From IMG/VR virus record IMGVR_UViG_3300035157_000090, positions 1 through 25,591 of that record: a stretch of 25,591 bases of DNA; one strand, given 5' to 3'. Below the pieces are notes generated by a model, which ran no database searches, was not told where the DNA came from, and saw only the letters and a program-made list of their open reading frames with translations. A program made the position numbers and the translations under genes. How positions within the stretch are numbered: the stretch's first letter is position 1; each line of letters opens with the position of its first letter. Positions 15,553 through 23,082 of this stretch are shown piece after piece. Source of the DNA: a virus.

Positions 15553-15975
15553 ATGGAAGACGAATTCTTTGCAACAATTAAACTAGTATCTGGTGAAGAA
15601 ATCATAGCAAAAACATCTTACTGTGAAGAAGATGATGTACTTCTAGTGCATAATGCTATGCAAGTAGAACATATTAAAAAACAACAAGCAAAGAATGTTA
15701 AAGTTGAAGGATTTACTTTGACTGAATGGATTCATTCAACCTTTGATGATGTATTCTTTATACCTAAAAGACAAATTATTACTATGACTCAATGTGATCC
15801 TAAGATTCAAGAGTTTTATCTTAAGTGTGTTTCTAATGAAAAGAGATCAAAACACTTGAGTAAACAAATGAGAGAAGGAAAGAACTTGACTGATCCAAAT
15901 AAAATAATACCTGGTTACGTTGGATCAGTGGAAAATGCTAGAGAATCTCTAGAGAAAATATTTAAAACAAGCTAG
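15553..15975 (+). CDS. Possible Sm-like (LSM-fold) protein
   Basis: 140 residues. The first ~65 residues (FFATIKLVSGEEIIAKTSYC, then EEDDVLLVHNAMQVEHI) have the strand pattern of an Sm1 motif: hydrophobic strand, Gly, polar, strand, acidic loop, then VLLVHNAMQV. Crystallographic work has reported a novel Sm-like protein of putative cyanophage origin, and this gene is a candidate relative; I have not compared the two sequences. The C-terminal half (about 90-140) is basic and helical. Sm-like rings bind RNA, so a role in RNA handling or host RNA metabolism is plausible but inferred. It lies between uvsW and the gp55 promoter region. Confidence 0.65.
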   Translation: MEDEFFATIKLVSGEEIIAKTSYCEEDDVLLVHNAMQVEHIKKQQAKNVKVEGFTLTEWIHSTFDDVFFIPKRQIITMTQCDPKIQEFYLKCVSNEKRSKHLSKQMREGKNLTDPNKIIPGYVGSVENARESLEKIFKTS

Positions 15976-15983
15976 AACATCCT

Positions 15984-16003
15984 TTAACCCTCCACAGGGT
16001 TAA
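15984..16003 (+). repeat. Perfect 8-bp inverted repeat upstream of gp55
   Basis: TTAACCCT (15984-15991) and AGGGTTAA (15996-16003) are separated by a four-base loop (CCAC). No T tract follows, so a terminator role is weak. It lies nine bases after the Sm-like gene and could be a transcript-end hairpin or a protein-binding palindrome. Confidence 0.75.
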
Positions 16004-16011
16004 CTGTAACC

Positions 16012-16063
16012 GATTCGTGGGGGGTGCGTCAAGTATTTTTACGAATCTTAACAATTCGTTAAC
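16012..16063 (+). promoter_or_regulatory. Inverted ATTCG repeats and paired TTAAC boxes, possible operator
   Basis: GATTCGT (16012-16018) is inverted as ACGAATC (16041-16047), and AATTCGT recurs at 16053-16059. TTAAC boxes at 16048-16052 and 16059-16063 are exactly 11 bases apart, one helical turn, and end just before the -35 box. This arrangement suits a DNA-binding regulator next to the gp55 promoter, but no binding protein is known. Confidence 0.4.
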
Positions 16064-16065
16064 GA

Positions 16066-16094
16066 TTGCATTAATGGTAGTTCTGTGCTATACT
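16066..16094 (+). promoter_or_regulatory. Sigma70-type extended -10 promoter for gp55
   Basis: TTGCAT (16066-16071), a 17-bp spacer and TATACT (16089-16094) preceded by TGC, forming an extended -10 (TGCTATACT). The predicted start near 16101 gives a leader of about 16 bases before ATG 16117. It should be read by unmodified host polymerase early in infection. Confidence 0.8.
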
Positions 16095-16116
16095 CATAAA
16101 AGGATGACGATATATA

Positions 16117-16605
16117 ATGGCTAAAAGAGCAAAAACAGAATACTATGTGAATAACAAAGAACTCCTAGAGGCAATGACCGTCTATAGAGAGAGGGTTATT
16201 TATGCGAAAGAGCATGAAAAAACTAAGCCACGAGTTCCTAATTACATAGGTGATTGCTTTAAGAAGATCGCTACTCATCTATCTTATAAACCAAACTTCG
16301 TTAACTATCCTTTCCGAGAGGACATGATAGGCGATGGTATAGAGAACTGCTTGCAGTACATAGATAATTTCGATCCTGAGAAGTCATCCAATCCTTTTGC
16401 CTACTTTACTCAGATTATATACTATGCATTTTTAAGACGTATCCAGAAAGAGAAGAAGCAACTAGAGATCAAACAAAAGATCCTAGATCATTCTGATTCT
16501 GCTACGGTAATGCATGTAGATGATACTGGTGTTGTAGGACTCAATGCTTCTGCATCTGATATGAACAGTATCAAAGAAAACATAGAAATAAAAATGAATC
16601 GCTAA
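16117..16605 (+). CDS. gp55: Late-transcription sigma factor
   Basis: 162 residues, against 185 in T4 gp55. The segment YPFREDMIGDGIENCLQYID followed by NFDPEKSSNPFAYFTQIIYY and AFLRRIQKEKKQ is the sigma region 2 signature of gp55, with the aromatic/basic face that melts and reads the late -10 element. There is no region 4, as expected: gp33 and the sliding clamp gp45 replace it in T4. The N-terminus is basic (KRAKTEYYVNNKELLEAMTV). The gene is preceded by its own sigma70-type promoter and coupled to the next gene (TAATG). Confidence 0.95.
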   Translation: MAKRAKTEYYVNNKELLEAMTVYRERVIYAKEHEKTKPRVPNYIGDCFKKIATHLSYKPNFVNYPFREDMIGDGIENCLQYIDNFDPEKSSNPFAYFTQIIYYAFLRRIQKEKKQLEIKQKILDHSDSATVMHVDDTGVVGLNASASDMNSIKENIEIKMNR

Positions 16606-16868
16606 TGCCTGTATATAGAGACTATGAGATTCGTATTAATCTCAACGAACTAATAGAGAAACGTATTCCATGTTGTGATCTCTTACACCCTGACCACTGT
16701 TTCACAGAGGCACAGATAGCACAGATAGCACACGACATTAATATGGACTTGGATCTACATCCAGTCTATCATCAAATTGATGAGCATATTATGAGGTATG
16801 TTAAAGCTGCTGGAATTGATAATAGCGACCATTGGGTTGAACCACATTTACCTGATCTTAACGAATAA
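16605..16868 (+). CDS. Hypothetical protein, paralogue of the next gene (copy 1)
   Basis: 87 residues starting in TAATG with gp55 and ending in TAATG with the next gene. Its core aligns with the following protein: IRINLNEL here and ITIDLNEL there, a middle helix with Q-x(3)-A, VYHQIDEHIMRYV against MYGMIDQAILEFF, then a Trp and Pro-His near the C-terminus (HWVEPHLPDL against IWDPHYGEI). It is acidic, soluble and has Cys-Cys at about 23-24. Function unknown; cotranscription with gp55 would make it early. Confidence 0.8.
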   Translation: MPVYRDYEIRINLNELIEKRIPCCDLLHPDHCFTEAQIAQIAHDINMDLDLHPVYHQIDEHIMRYVKAAGIDNSDHWVEPHLPDLNE

Positions 16869-17260
16869 TGGAACCATATAATGATACTGGTGTCCATACT
16901 AATGTACAGATCACAATTGATTTGAATGAGTTAGTATGGGCAAGAGGTGAGTACCTCAAGCAAGAGATGTCTGTTAATCAGGCAGAGTTCTTAGCAGAGA
17001 CACTAAGAAGGACGTTGACTTGGGACACTATGTATGGTATGATTGATCAGGCGATACTAGAGTTCTTTGAAAATCATGAGCATCCAGAGATTTGGGATCC
17101 TCACTATGGTGAGATACAACCTGAACCTGGTCGTGAGAAAGAACTACAGAACCTAGAGAAGGCAGCGAAGGATAGAGAGAAAGCAAAGAAAGAGTTTGAG
17201 ATGGTTGATCTAGTATCGTCAGCATGGACAATCCAAGTACCCAGACGAATAAAGAAATGA
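16868..17260 (+). CDS. Hypothetical protein, paralogue of the previous gene (copy 2)
   Basis: 130 residues. The first ~80 residues match the preceding protein in pattern (LNEL, YxxID, W..PHY). The last ~45 are a separate Glu/Lys-rich, probably coiled or helical extension (KELQNLEKAAKDREKAKKEF), followed by a basic tail ending PRRIKK. The basic end could contact nucleic acid (inference). ATG 16868 overlaps the preceding stop, and the stop overlaps the next start (ATGA, 17257-17260). Confidence 0.8.
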   Translation: MEPYNDTGVHTNVQITIDLNELVWARGEYLKQEMSVNQAEFLAETLRRTLTWDTMYGMIDQAILEFFENHEHPEIWDPHYGEIQPEPGREKELQNLEKAAKDREKAKKEFEMVDLVSSAWTIQVPRRIKK

Positions 17261-17427
17261 GCGATCCAGATGATCACCTACCCGAACACCTGAATGATCT
17301 ATGGGAAGACATGGATCGTTTGAATGCAATGTACGAAGAACTTATGTGGGATCACGAAGTTCCACTTGAGTTTATAGCAGACTATAAAAACAACCGTATT
17401 ATTATAAAACCTTATGGAACTCCTTGA
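17257..17427 (+). CDS. Small acidic hypothetical protein, 56 residues
   Basis: I prefer ATG 17257, which overlaps the preceding stop (ATGA). An in-frame ATG at 17224 would add 11 residues and a 37-base overlap. The first 30 residues are acidic and helical (LPEHLNDLWEDMDRLNAMYE), and the end (FIADYKNNRIIIKPYG) looks like a beta hairpin. No family is recognised. It could be a small inhibitor or adaptor, but nothing in the sequence shows that. Confidence 0.65.
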   Translation: MSDPDDHLPEHLNDLWEDMDRLNAMYEELMWDHEVPLEFIADYKNNRIIIKPYGTP

Positions 17428-17515
17428 AGTACAATTAGCAGTAATTAGAAAAATCAGAGAACTATATCCAAACACCAAAGCAGCATATGCGATTAACACA
17501 AGACGTTATAGATAA
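17414..17515 (+). CDS. Possible 33-residue basic protein
   Basis: ATG 17414 to TAA 17513-17515. A short helical N-terminus (MELLEVQLAVIRKIRELYP) is followed by a basic tail ending INTRRYR. It overlaps the end of the previous gene by 14 bases and the next gene by 29 bases, and no ribosome site is evident. The composition is protein-like, but the double overlap makes it uncertain. Confidence 0.35.
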   Translation: MELLEVQLAVIRKIRELYPNTKAAYAINTRRYR

Positions 17516-17666
17516 GATTGCAGTCCTAATGCAGCACACCAAAATGAATGGTGATGTTAATTGGAAGGATGGTGATGAGATAGATGTCTGCTTAGGTGGA
17601 CACTTCGCTGGTGATAAGTTTATCAGTATTATAAACAGAACACGTAGCAACACAACCAAGCAATGA
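17487..17666 (+). CDS. Hypothetical protein, 59 residues
   Basis: ATG 17487 to TGA 17664-17666; the stop overlaps the gp47 start (ATGA at 17663). The N-terminal half is helical (LTQDVIDKIAVLMQHTKM), followed by a turn rich in Gly/Asp (NGDVNWKDGDEIDVCLGGHF) and a basic Thr/Asn tail. No known motif is seen. The exact coupling to gp47 and the coherent composition support it as a real gene. Confidence 0.6.
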   Translation: MRLTQDVIDKIAVLMQHTKMNGDVNWKDGDEIDVCLGGHFAGDKFISIINRTRSNTTKQ

Positions 17667-18703
17667 AGATAGCAATTATTACAGACCAGCACCTAGATGG
17701 TCGTAAAGGTTCTGCTGCATTCTGGGCATTTTTTAAAAAATTTTATGATGAAGTCTTTTTCCCTACTCTTGAAAGAGAAGGTATCACCACCATCTTTGAT
17801 CTTGGCGACACATTTGATAATCGAAAGTCTCTGGATTATAATACTCTGGCAAGGATTAAGACAGATTATTTCGACAGACTTAGAGCATATGATGTACACA
17901 TGATTCTAGGGAATCATACGACATACTATAAGAACAGTAGTCATATTAATTCCCCTGAGTTGTTGTTAGAACAGTACGATAATATTAAAGTGTACTCTGA
18001 TCCACACGAGTGTTCGTTTGGTGGTAAGAACTTTTTACTATTACCGTGGATTAATGGTGCTAACCAAGAGAACTCTGATTGGTTTATAAACAATAGCAAT
18101 GCTGATATATGTTGTGGACATTTAGAGGTAGATGGATTTGAAGTAACACCTGGTATGAAGTTCCAAGGTGGTCGTGCTATTAAAGACTTCCATAGGTTTG
18201 ATCGTGTATGGTCAGGACACTTCCATCACAGATCAAAGAGAGCAAACATACAATATCTTGGTAACCCTTATCAGATGTTCTGGAATGATTATAAGGATCC
18301 TAGAGGGTTCCACATATATGATACAGAAACTGATAAGTTGAAGTGGATTAAGAATCCATTTGAAATTTTCAGCAAGATATACTATAATGATATTGAGCAT
18401 GATTATTCCAAATTTGATACCTCACAATACAAGGATCACTTTGTTAAGATAATAGTTGAAGAGAAAAAAAACTATCCTCAGTTTGAATCTTTACTAGATA
18501 AACTATATCAAACTGGTATCCATGATGTAAAAATTGTGGAAACCCTTGTAGACACTGATTTAGACGATGATGCTGATATCAATGTAAAGGATACATTGAC
18601 TTTACTTAATGAGTATATTGATGAGGCAGAAATAACTGTCGATAAATCAGATCTCAAGAAGTTGATGCAGACCCTTTACATCGAATCTTGTGAGGTTGTA
18701 TGA
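17663..18703 (+). CDS. gp47: Recombination nuclease subunit gp47 (Mre11/SbcD-like)
   Basis: 346 residues, against 339 in T4. All metallophosphoesterase motifs are present: TDQHLD (D8, H10), LGDTFD (D49), LGNH (N84, H85), CGHLE (H153) and SGHFHH (H186, H188), forming the two-metal site. With gp46 it resects ends for recombination-dependent replication and degrades host DNA. In T4 a small ORF (46.1) separates the two subunits; here a DUF3110-like gene does. Starts and stops are coupled on both sides (ATGA). Confidence 0.96.
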   Translation: MKIAIITDQHLDGRKGSAAFWAFFKKFYDEVFFPTLEREGITTIFDLGDTFDNRKSLDYNTLARIKTDYFDRLRAYDVHMILGNHTTYYKNSSHINSPELLLEQYDNIKVYSDPHECSFGGKNFLLLPWINGANQENSDWFINNSNADICCGHLEVDGFEVTPGMKFQGGRAIKDFHRFDRVWSGHFHHRSKRANIQYLGNPYQMFWNDYKDPRGFHIYDTETDKLKWIKNPFEIFSKIYYNDIEHDYSKFDTSQYKDHFVKIIVEEKKNYPQFESLLDKLYQTGIHDVKIVETLVDTDLDDDADINVKDTLTLLNEYIDEAEITVDKSDLKKLMQTLYIESCEVV

Positions 18704-18978
18704 ATGCTATGCTCTACATCTTAACTCTAACAGGTAGACCTGAGAAGGTTTTTTCTGTTAATGGTCATGATGATGTGCAAGTAGTTCCTATGTTTGTAGA
18801 AGAAGAAGATGCTGAACGTTATGTGTACCTAGTAGATGAGGTACATGATCCTTCAATTCCAGATCTGGATGTTGTAGAGGTTGACGGAGCTGCTATAATG
18901 GCTGCATGTGCTTCTCAAAATACTGAATTTATAGTCTTTCAAAAAGACGATTTGATAATACCGCCACGTGTTTTATGA
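18700..18978 (+). CDS. DUF3110-like protein
   Basis: 92 residues. It shows the DUF3110 pattern: an N-terminal strand (MLYILTLTG), VVPMFVEEEDAERYVYLVDE (the EDAxRyxxLxE block), PDLDVVEVDGAAIMAAC (P..p.v.vd...i...C) and a C-terminal PP (DLIIPPRVL). DUF3110 is found in cyanobacteria, plants and their phages and has no settled function. Assignment is by motif pattern. It lies between the two subunit genes of the nuclease, overlapping both (ATGA each side), so its translation is tied to theirs. It could have been acquired from the host (inference). Confidence 0.6.
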   Translation: MNAMLYILTLTGRPEKVFSVNGHDDVQVVPMFVEEEDAERYVYLVDEVHDPSIPDLDVVEVDGAAIMAACASQNTEFIVFQKDDLIIPPRVL

Positions 18979-20690
18979 TAACCTTTGAAAAAGTTCGCTG
19001 GAAGAATTTCCTATCGACAGGGAATACCTTTTCAGAGATTGATTTGGTGAAGACAAGAACAACTATAATCATCGGTGCTAATGGTGCTGGTAAGTCAACC
19101 ATCTTAGATGCGTTGACCTTTGCTTTGTTTGGGAGAGGGTTTCGTAAGATTAATAAATCGGCATTGGTTAATAGCATCAATGAGAAGGATTGTATTGTTG
19201 AGTTAGAGTTTAGTATTGGTAGAAATAAGTATACAGTTGTACGTGGTATCAAACCTAATAAGTTTATCATCTATTGTAATGGAGAACCTCTAGATCAAGA
19301 TTCTAAGTCAGTAGATCAGCAGAAGAATCTAGAACAGAACATATTACGAATGTCGTACAAGTCATTCACACAGGTTGTGGTGCTTGGGTCTAGTACTTTT
19401 GTTCCCTTCATGCGATTACCAACAGTACAACGCAGAGAGATTATTGAGGACATCTTAGATATTCAGATATTCTCTGTGATGAATGACTTACTTAAGGATA
19501 AGGTTAGAGAGAATAGAGATGAACTTTCAAAATTAGAAAATCAATTGGAGATTCAGAAACAATCTATTGATCTTCAAAAGAATTATATGCTAGAGTTAGA
19601 GAAGAAGACTCAAGCAGAAGTAGAAAGAAAAAAGAATAAGATTGTAGAACTAGAAGGTGAGGAGGAAGTATCTTTAAAGGCAGTAGAAGAACATAATAAA
19701 GATCTTTCTGTATTGCAATTAGAATTAACTCAACTGTCTGATGTATCTAAGAAACTAAAGAAGCTTTATAGTTTTAGGACTAAGGTAGATCAGAAGATCA
19801 AGAACCATCAACGTGATCATAAGTTCTTCCATGATACAGAGAGTTGTCCTAAGTGTGGACAGAGTATTGGTGAAGACCATAAGAAAGAAATGATTCTTGC
19901 TACAGAGACAAGGATTGCTAAACTTGATAGTGGATATGCAGAACTAGAAGAATCTATTAAAGAGGAAGAGGAGAGAGAATCAGCATTTACTTTGATATCT
20001 GGTAAGGTAATTGATATTAATTCTACCATCAACCAGTTTAACTTCCAGATCAATTCAACTAGGAAGATTATCAAGGACATTGAAGGAGAGATTGATGAAC
20101 TAGCAAAAGATAATACAGATAAGAAAGCAGAGTTTGAAAAACTAAAAGCACTCATAGAGAACAGTAATGATATTAAGAATACCCTTGCTACTACAAAGAA
20201 AGATAAAGATACATTAAATGTTGCTGGACATCTCTTAAAGGATACTGGTATCAAGACCAGAATCATCAAGACCTATCTCCCTACAATGAATAAACTGATT
20301 AATCAGTATCTTCAGGGTCTTGAGTTTTATGTTAACTTTACTTTAGATGAGAACTTTGAGGAAACAATCAAGTCTAGATATAGAGATGTGTTTTCTTATG
20401 AGTCCTTCAGCGAAGGAGAGAAGGCACGTATTGATATTAGTTTGTTGCTTACTTGGAGAAGTATTGCTAAACTAAAAAACAGTGTAGACACTAACCTTTT
20501 GATACTAGATGAAATCTTTGACAGTTCGCTTGATCAATCTGGTTCTTCTGATCTTGGTTGGATCCTACGTAATTTCGACAATAGCACTAACGTTTTCGTC
20601 ATCAGTCATAAGGACGCATTGATCGATAAATTCGATAGAACTATTCACGTGGATAAACCAAAGAACTTTAGTACCATTTCTGAGATGTGA
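18975..20690 (+). CDS. gp46: Recombination nuclease ATPase gp46 (Rad50/SbcC-like)
   Basis: 571 residues, against 560 in T4. N-terminal Walker A GANGAGKST (34-42), a long coiled-coil-forming middle with the zinc hook CPKCGQ (291-296), a second coiled coil, then the ABC signature FSEGEKAR (478-485) and Walker B LLILDEIFD (508-516). It is the ATPase partner of gp47 in end processing for recombination-primed replication. The gene starts within the DUF3110-like gene's stop (ATGA) and is followed by a 14-base palindrome. Confidence 0.96.
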   Translation: MITFEKVRWKNFLSTGNTFSEIDLVKTRTTIIIGANGAGKSTILDALTFALFGRGFRKINKSALVNSINEKDCIVELEFSIGRNKYTVVRGIKPNKFIIYCNGEPLDQDSKSVDQQKNLEQNILRMSYKSFTQVVVLGSSTFVPFMRLPTVQRREIIEDILDIQIFSVMNDLLKDKVRENRDELSKLENQLEIQKQSIDLQKNYMLELEKKTQAEVERKKNKIVELEGEEEVSLKAVEEHNKDLSVLQLELTQLSDVSKKLKKLYSFRTKVDQKIKNHQRDHKFFHDTESCPKCGQSIGEDHKKEMILATETRIAKLDSGYAELEESIKEEEERESAFTLISGKVIDINSTINQFNFQINSTRKIIKDIEGEIDELAKDNTDKKAEFEKLKALIENSNDIKNTLATTKKDKDTLNVAGHLLKDTGIKTRIIKTYLPTMNKLINQYLQGLEFYVNFTLDENFEETIKSRYRDVFSYESFSEGEKARIDISLLLTWRSIAKLKNSVDTNLLILDEIFDSSLDQSGSSDLGWILRNFDNSTNVFVISHKDALIDKFDRTIHVDKPKNFSTISEM

Positions 20691-20704
20691 CACTTTATAA
20701 AGTG
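20691..20704 (+). repeat. 14-bp perfect palindrome after gp46
   Basis: CACTTTATAAAGTG begins the base after the gp46 stop and is fully self-complementary. There is no loop or T tract, so it is a better candidate for a dimeric protein-binding site than for a terminator. The 74-base gap it sits in also must carry the start signals for the VWA gene; I see only weak promoter-like boxes there. Confidence 0.6.
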
Positions 20705-20764
20705 GACACTATATGCTGACGGATCCTCTGTATGGTGTAATATAGGTATATCAAACAGAGAAGC

Positions 20765-23011
20765 ATGACCCTACAGAACGAAATTAAAGGAAACCTTGCT
20801 AGACTTCTCGCTACTGAGAACCTAGTAGTAGAGCATCGTAAGGATGCTACCACAGCACAGTTTGATGTGGAGAAGAGAGTTCTTACACTTCCTAAGTGGG
20901 ATCTTGCTAGTAACACTGTATACGATCTACTTGTAGCACATGAGGTAGGTCATGCATTGTTCACACCAAATATTGACTGGAGAGAAGGACATGAAAATCT
21001 TCCAAAAGATTATGTAAACATCGTGGAAGATGTTCGCATTGAGAAGTTGATGAAGAGGAAGTATGGTGGACTTCCTAAAGTATTCTCACGTGGATATCAA
21101 GAACTTGATGATCAGGACTTCTTTGAGATTGAAGGAGTAGATCTTTGGGATTATAGTTTAATTGATCGTCTCAATCTACACCATAAGATTGGTGCAACTG
21201 CTATGATTCCTTTTCTTCCTCATGAGACTGTCTTCAATATTAAGTTGGAAGAGTTAGAAACATTTGATGAGGTTCTAGCACTTGCTGAAGAGATCTATGC
21301 TTACCAAAAGAAGAAGCAGGAAGAAGCACAGAAAGAAGCAGAAGCAAATGCACCTCAGCAAGGTGGTTTAGAATTAGATCAGCAAGGTGATCAGGGTTCT
21401 GAAGATAAGGTAGAACCTCAATCTCAGCAAGGTTCTGGTGAATCTGGTGAAGGAATGAGTGATGAAGATTTACTTAATGAGTTATCTAATACTGGTTCAA
21501 CTCAATCAATTGATCAAAAATCTGAGGGTGGTGGAAAACAAGGTGGTGATACTTCTAACCCTGATGAATGTAAAACTCAGAAGTCATTTGATGAGCAAAC
21601 ACAGAGATTAAATACTAAGAATCTTTACGGTAGAGATACATCTTATGTTGAGTTGCCTAAAAAGTTAAACATTGATAAGATTGTTGTAGACTGGACAGAG
21701 ATTCATGATTGGATAGATGAAAGAGTATCTCTATACAAGCATGATATAAAACAACAAATTGAAAGAGAACCTGAGTATTATACTAAAGATGCTGAGGATA
21801 TGCATGATGTACCTGATCAGGACTATCGTGACTTTCGTAAACAATCACAAAAAGAGGTAAACTATCTTGTTAAAGAATTTGAATGCAGAAAGTCTGCCAG
21901 TGCTTATGCTCGTGCTTCTACTAGTAGGACTGGAGTACTGGACACAGCAAGGTTACACACTTACAAATATAACGAAGACCTTTTCAAGAAGGTAACAGTT
22001 ATACCTGATGGTAAGAATCATGGACTAATCTTTATCTTAGATTGGTCTGGATCTATGTCGCAAGTTTTACTTTCAACCTTTAAGCAGTTGTTAAATCTTA
22101 CTGCTTTTTGTAAGAAGGTTCAGATCCCATTTGAAGTATATGCTTTTACTAATGAGTGGAAGAGAGTTGAAAGAATTAAGAATGGTTCACCAGATGCATG
22201 GGGATACTCTTACTACAGTAGCAGAGAAGATTGTAAGGCAGTAGATCGTGAAATATTTGTTGATGATCAAGAATTCAATTTAATGAATATCATTTCATCA
22301 CGTTCAAATTCACGTGACTATGAGCGTCAGTGTTTGAATATGTGGAGAGAAGTTTGGGCTCATTCTAACTCTTGCTGGTATAGGTACACTGATGGTTTAG
22401 AACTATCTGGAACTCCTCTTAATGAAGCAATTGTTTGCTTACATCAATTGATCCCACAATTTAAAAGGACAAGTGGAGTAGAAAAAATTAACGTATCTAT
22501 TCTTACTGATGGTGAAGCATCTTGTCTTGGATATGGTAGAAAAGTAGTAAGGCAGGATGATGAACCATATCTTTCTGTTGGTAGATTGAATGAGACTTGT
22601 GCATTAAGAGATCGTAATACTGGAAGAGTTTATCCTAACTTTAGGGATAGTTACGTTGGTGTTACTAATACTTTGTTACAGCAAGTACGTCATAGATTTC
22701 CTGAGTGTAATGTAGTTGGATTTAGAGTTTGTTCTGGATCACAATTACAAAGTTTTGTTCATCATTACAGTAATTCAAATTACTATGATATTCAAAAAGG
22801 TTGGAAGAAGGATAAGTCAACAGTTATTCCTGATGCAATCGGATTCAGTGAACTCTATGCTATCCAACAACAAGCATTAGATAATAATGTTGAGTTTGAG
22901 GTTAAGGAGAATGCTAAGAAGGGTGAAATAACAAGAGCATTCAAAAAGATGCTAGGCAGCAAGTCTAGTAATAAAAAGATCCTAAGTTCATTCATAGGGA
23001 TGGTCAGTTAA
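20765..23011 (+). CDS. HExxH metallopeptidase-VWA protein (CobT-like architecture)
   Basis: 748 residues in three parts. Residues about 1-180 hold a gluzincin-type site, HEVGH (59-63), with NIVEDVRIE (85-93) supplying a candidate third ligand (E88). Residues about 180-285 are an acidic/Gln/Gly/Ser linker. Residues about 415-700 form a VWA domain with a full MIDAS: DWSGS (426-430), T550 in LSGTPLNEA and D582 in LTDGEA. CobT of cobalt chelatase has an acidic linker and C-terminal VWA but not this peptidase motif. The next gene encodes a CobS/MoxR ATPase, the usual partner of such VWA proteins. The substrate is unknown; chelatase work would need a CobN-like subunit, which is not in this window. 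Confidence 0.85.
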   Translation: MTLQNEIKGNLARLLATENLVVEHRKDATTAQFDVEKRVLTLPKWDLASNTVYDLLVAHEVGHALFTPNIDWREGHENLPKDYVNIVEDVRIEKLMKRKYGGLPKVFSRGYQELDDQDFFEIEGVDLWDYSLIDRLNLHHKIGATAMIPFLPHETVFNIKLEELETFDEVLALAEEIYAYQKKKQEEAQKEAEANAPQQGGLELDQQGDQGSEDKVEPQSQQGSGESGEGMSDEDLLNELSNTGSTQSIDQKSEGGGKQGGDTSNPDECKTQKSFDEQTQRLNTKNLYGRDTSYVELPKKLNIDKIVVDWTEIHDWIDERVSLYKHDIKQQIEREPEYYTKDAEDMHDVPDQDYRDFRKQSQKEVNYLVKEFECRKSASAYARASTSRTGVLDTARLHTYKYNEDLFKKVTVIPDGKNHGLIFILDWSGSMSQVLLSTFKQLLNLTAFCKKVQIPFEVYAFTNEWKRVERIKNGSPDAWGYSYYSSREDCKAVDREIFVDDQEFNLMNIISSRSNSRDYERQCLNMWREVWAHSNSCWYRYTDGLELSGTPLNEAIVCLHQLIPQFKRTSGVEKINVSILTDGEASCLGYGRKVVRQDDEPYLSVGRLNETCALRDRNTGRVYPNFRDSYVGVTNTLLQQVRHRFPECNVVGFRVCSGSQLQSFVHHYSNSNYYDIQKGWKKDKSTVIPDAIGFSELYAIQQQALDNNVEFEVKENAKKGEITRAFKKMLGSKSSNKKILSSFIGMVS

Positions 23012-23082
23012 CAAACTGGACTACTCCCTATAGAATAATCCCCTTAATACACTATACTTATAACATACAGAAAAAAATCCCA

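Noticed and set aside
15984-16003. Hairpin as a rho-independent terminator of the uvsW/Sm-like operon
   Set aside because: No T tract follows the stem, so it is listed as an inverted repeat only.
19817-20269. 150-residue - strand ORF inside gp46
   Set aside because: Antisense of the coiled-coil region; a Ser/Leu/Phe-rich product is typical of reading Glu/Lys codons backwards, and no start signals are seen.
20703-20743. TGGACA or CTGACG with TAATAT as a promoter for the VWA gene
   Set aside because: The spacing of TGGACA to TATGGT is 22 bases, and the alternative pair matches only four of six bases in each box.
23012-23082. TATACT at 23053-23058 as a promoter for the CobS-like gene
   Set aside because: No acceptable -35 box lies 16-18 bases upstream and there is no extended -10, so it remains a lone AT-rich match.
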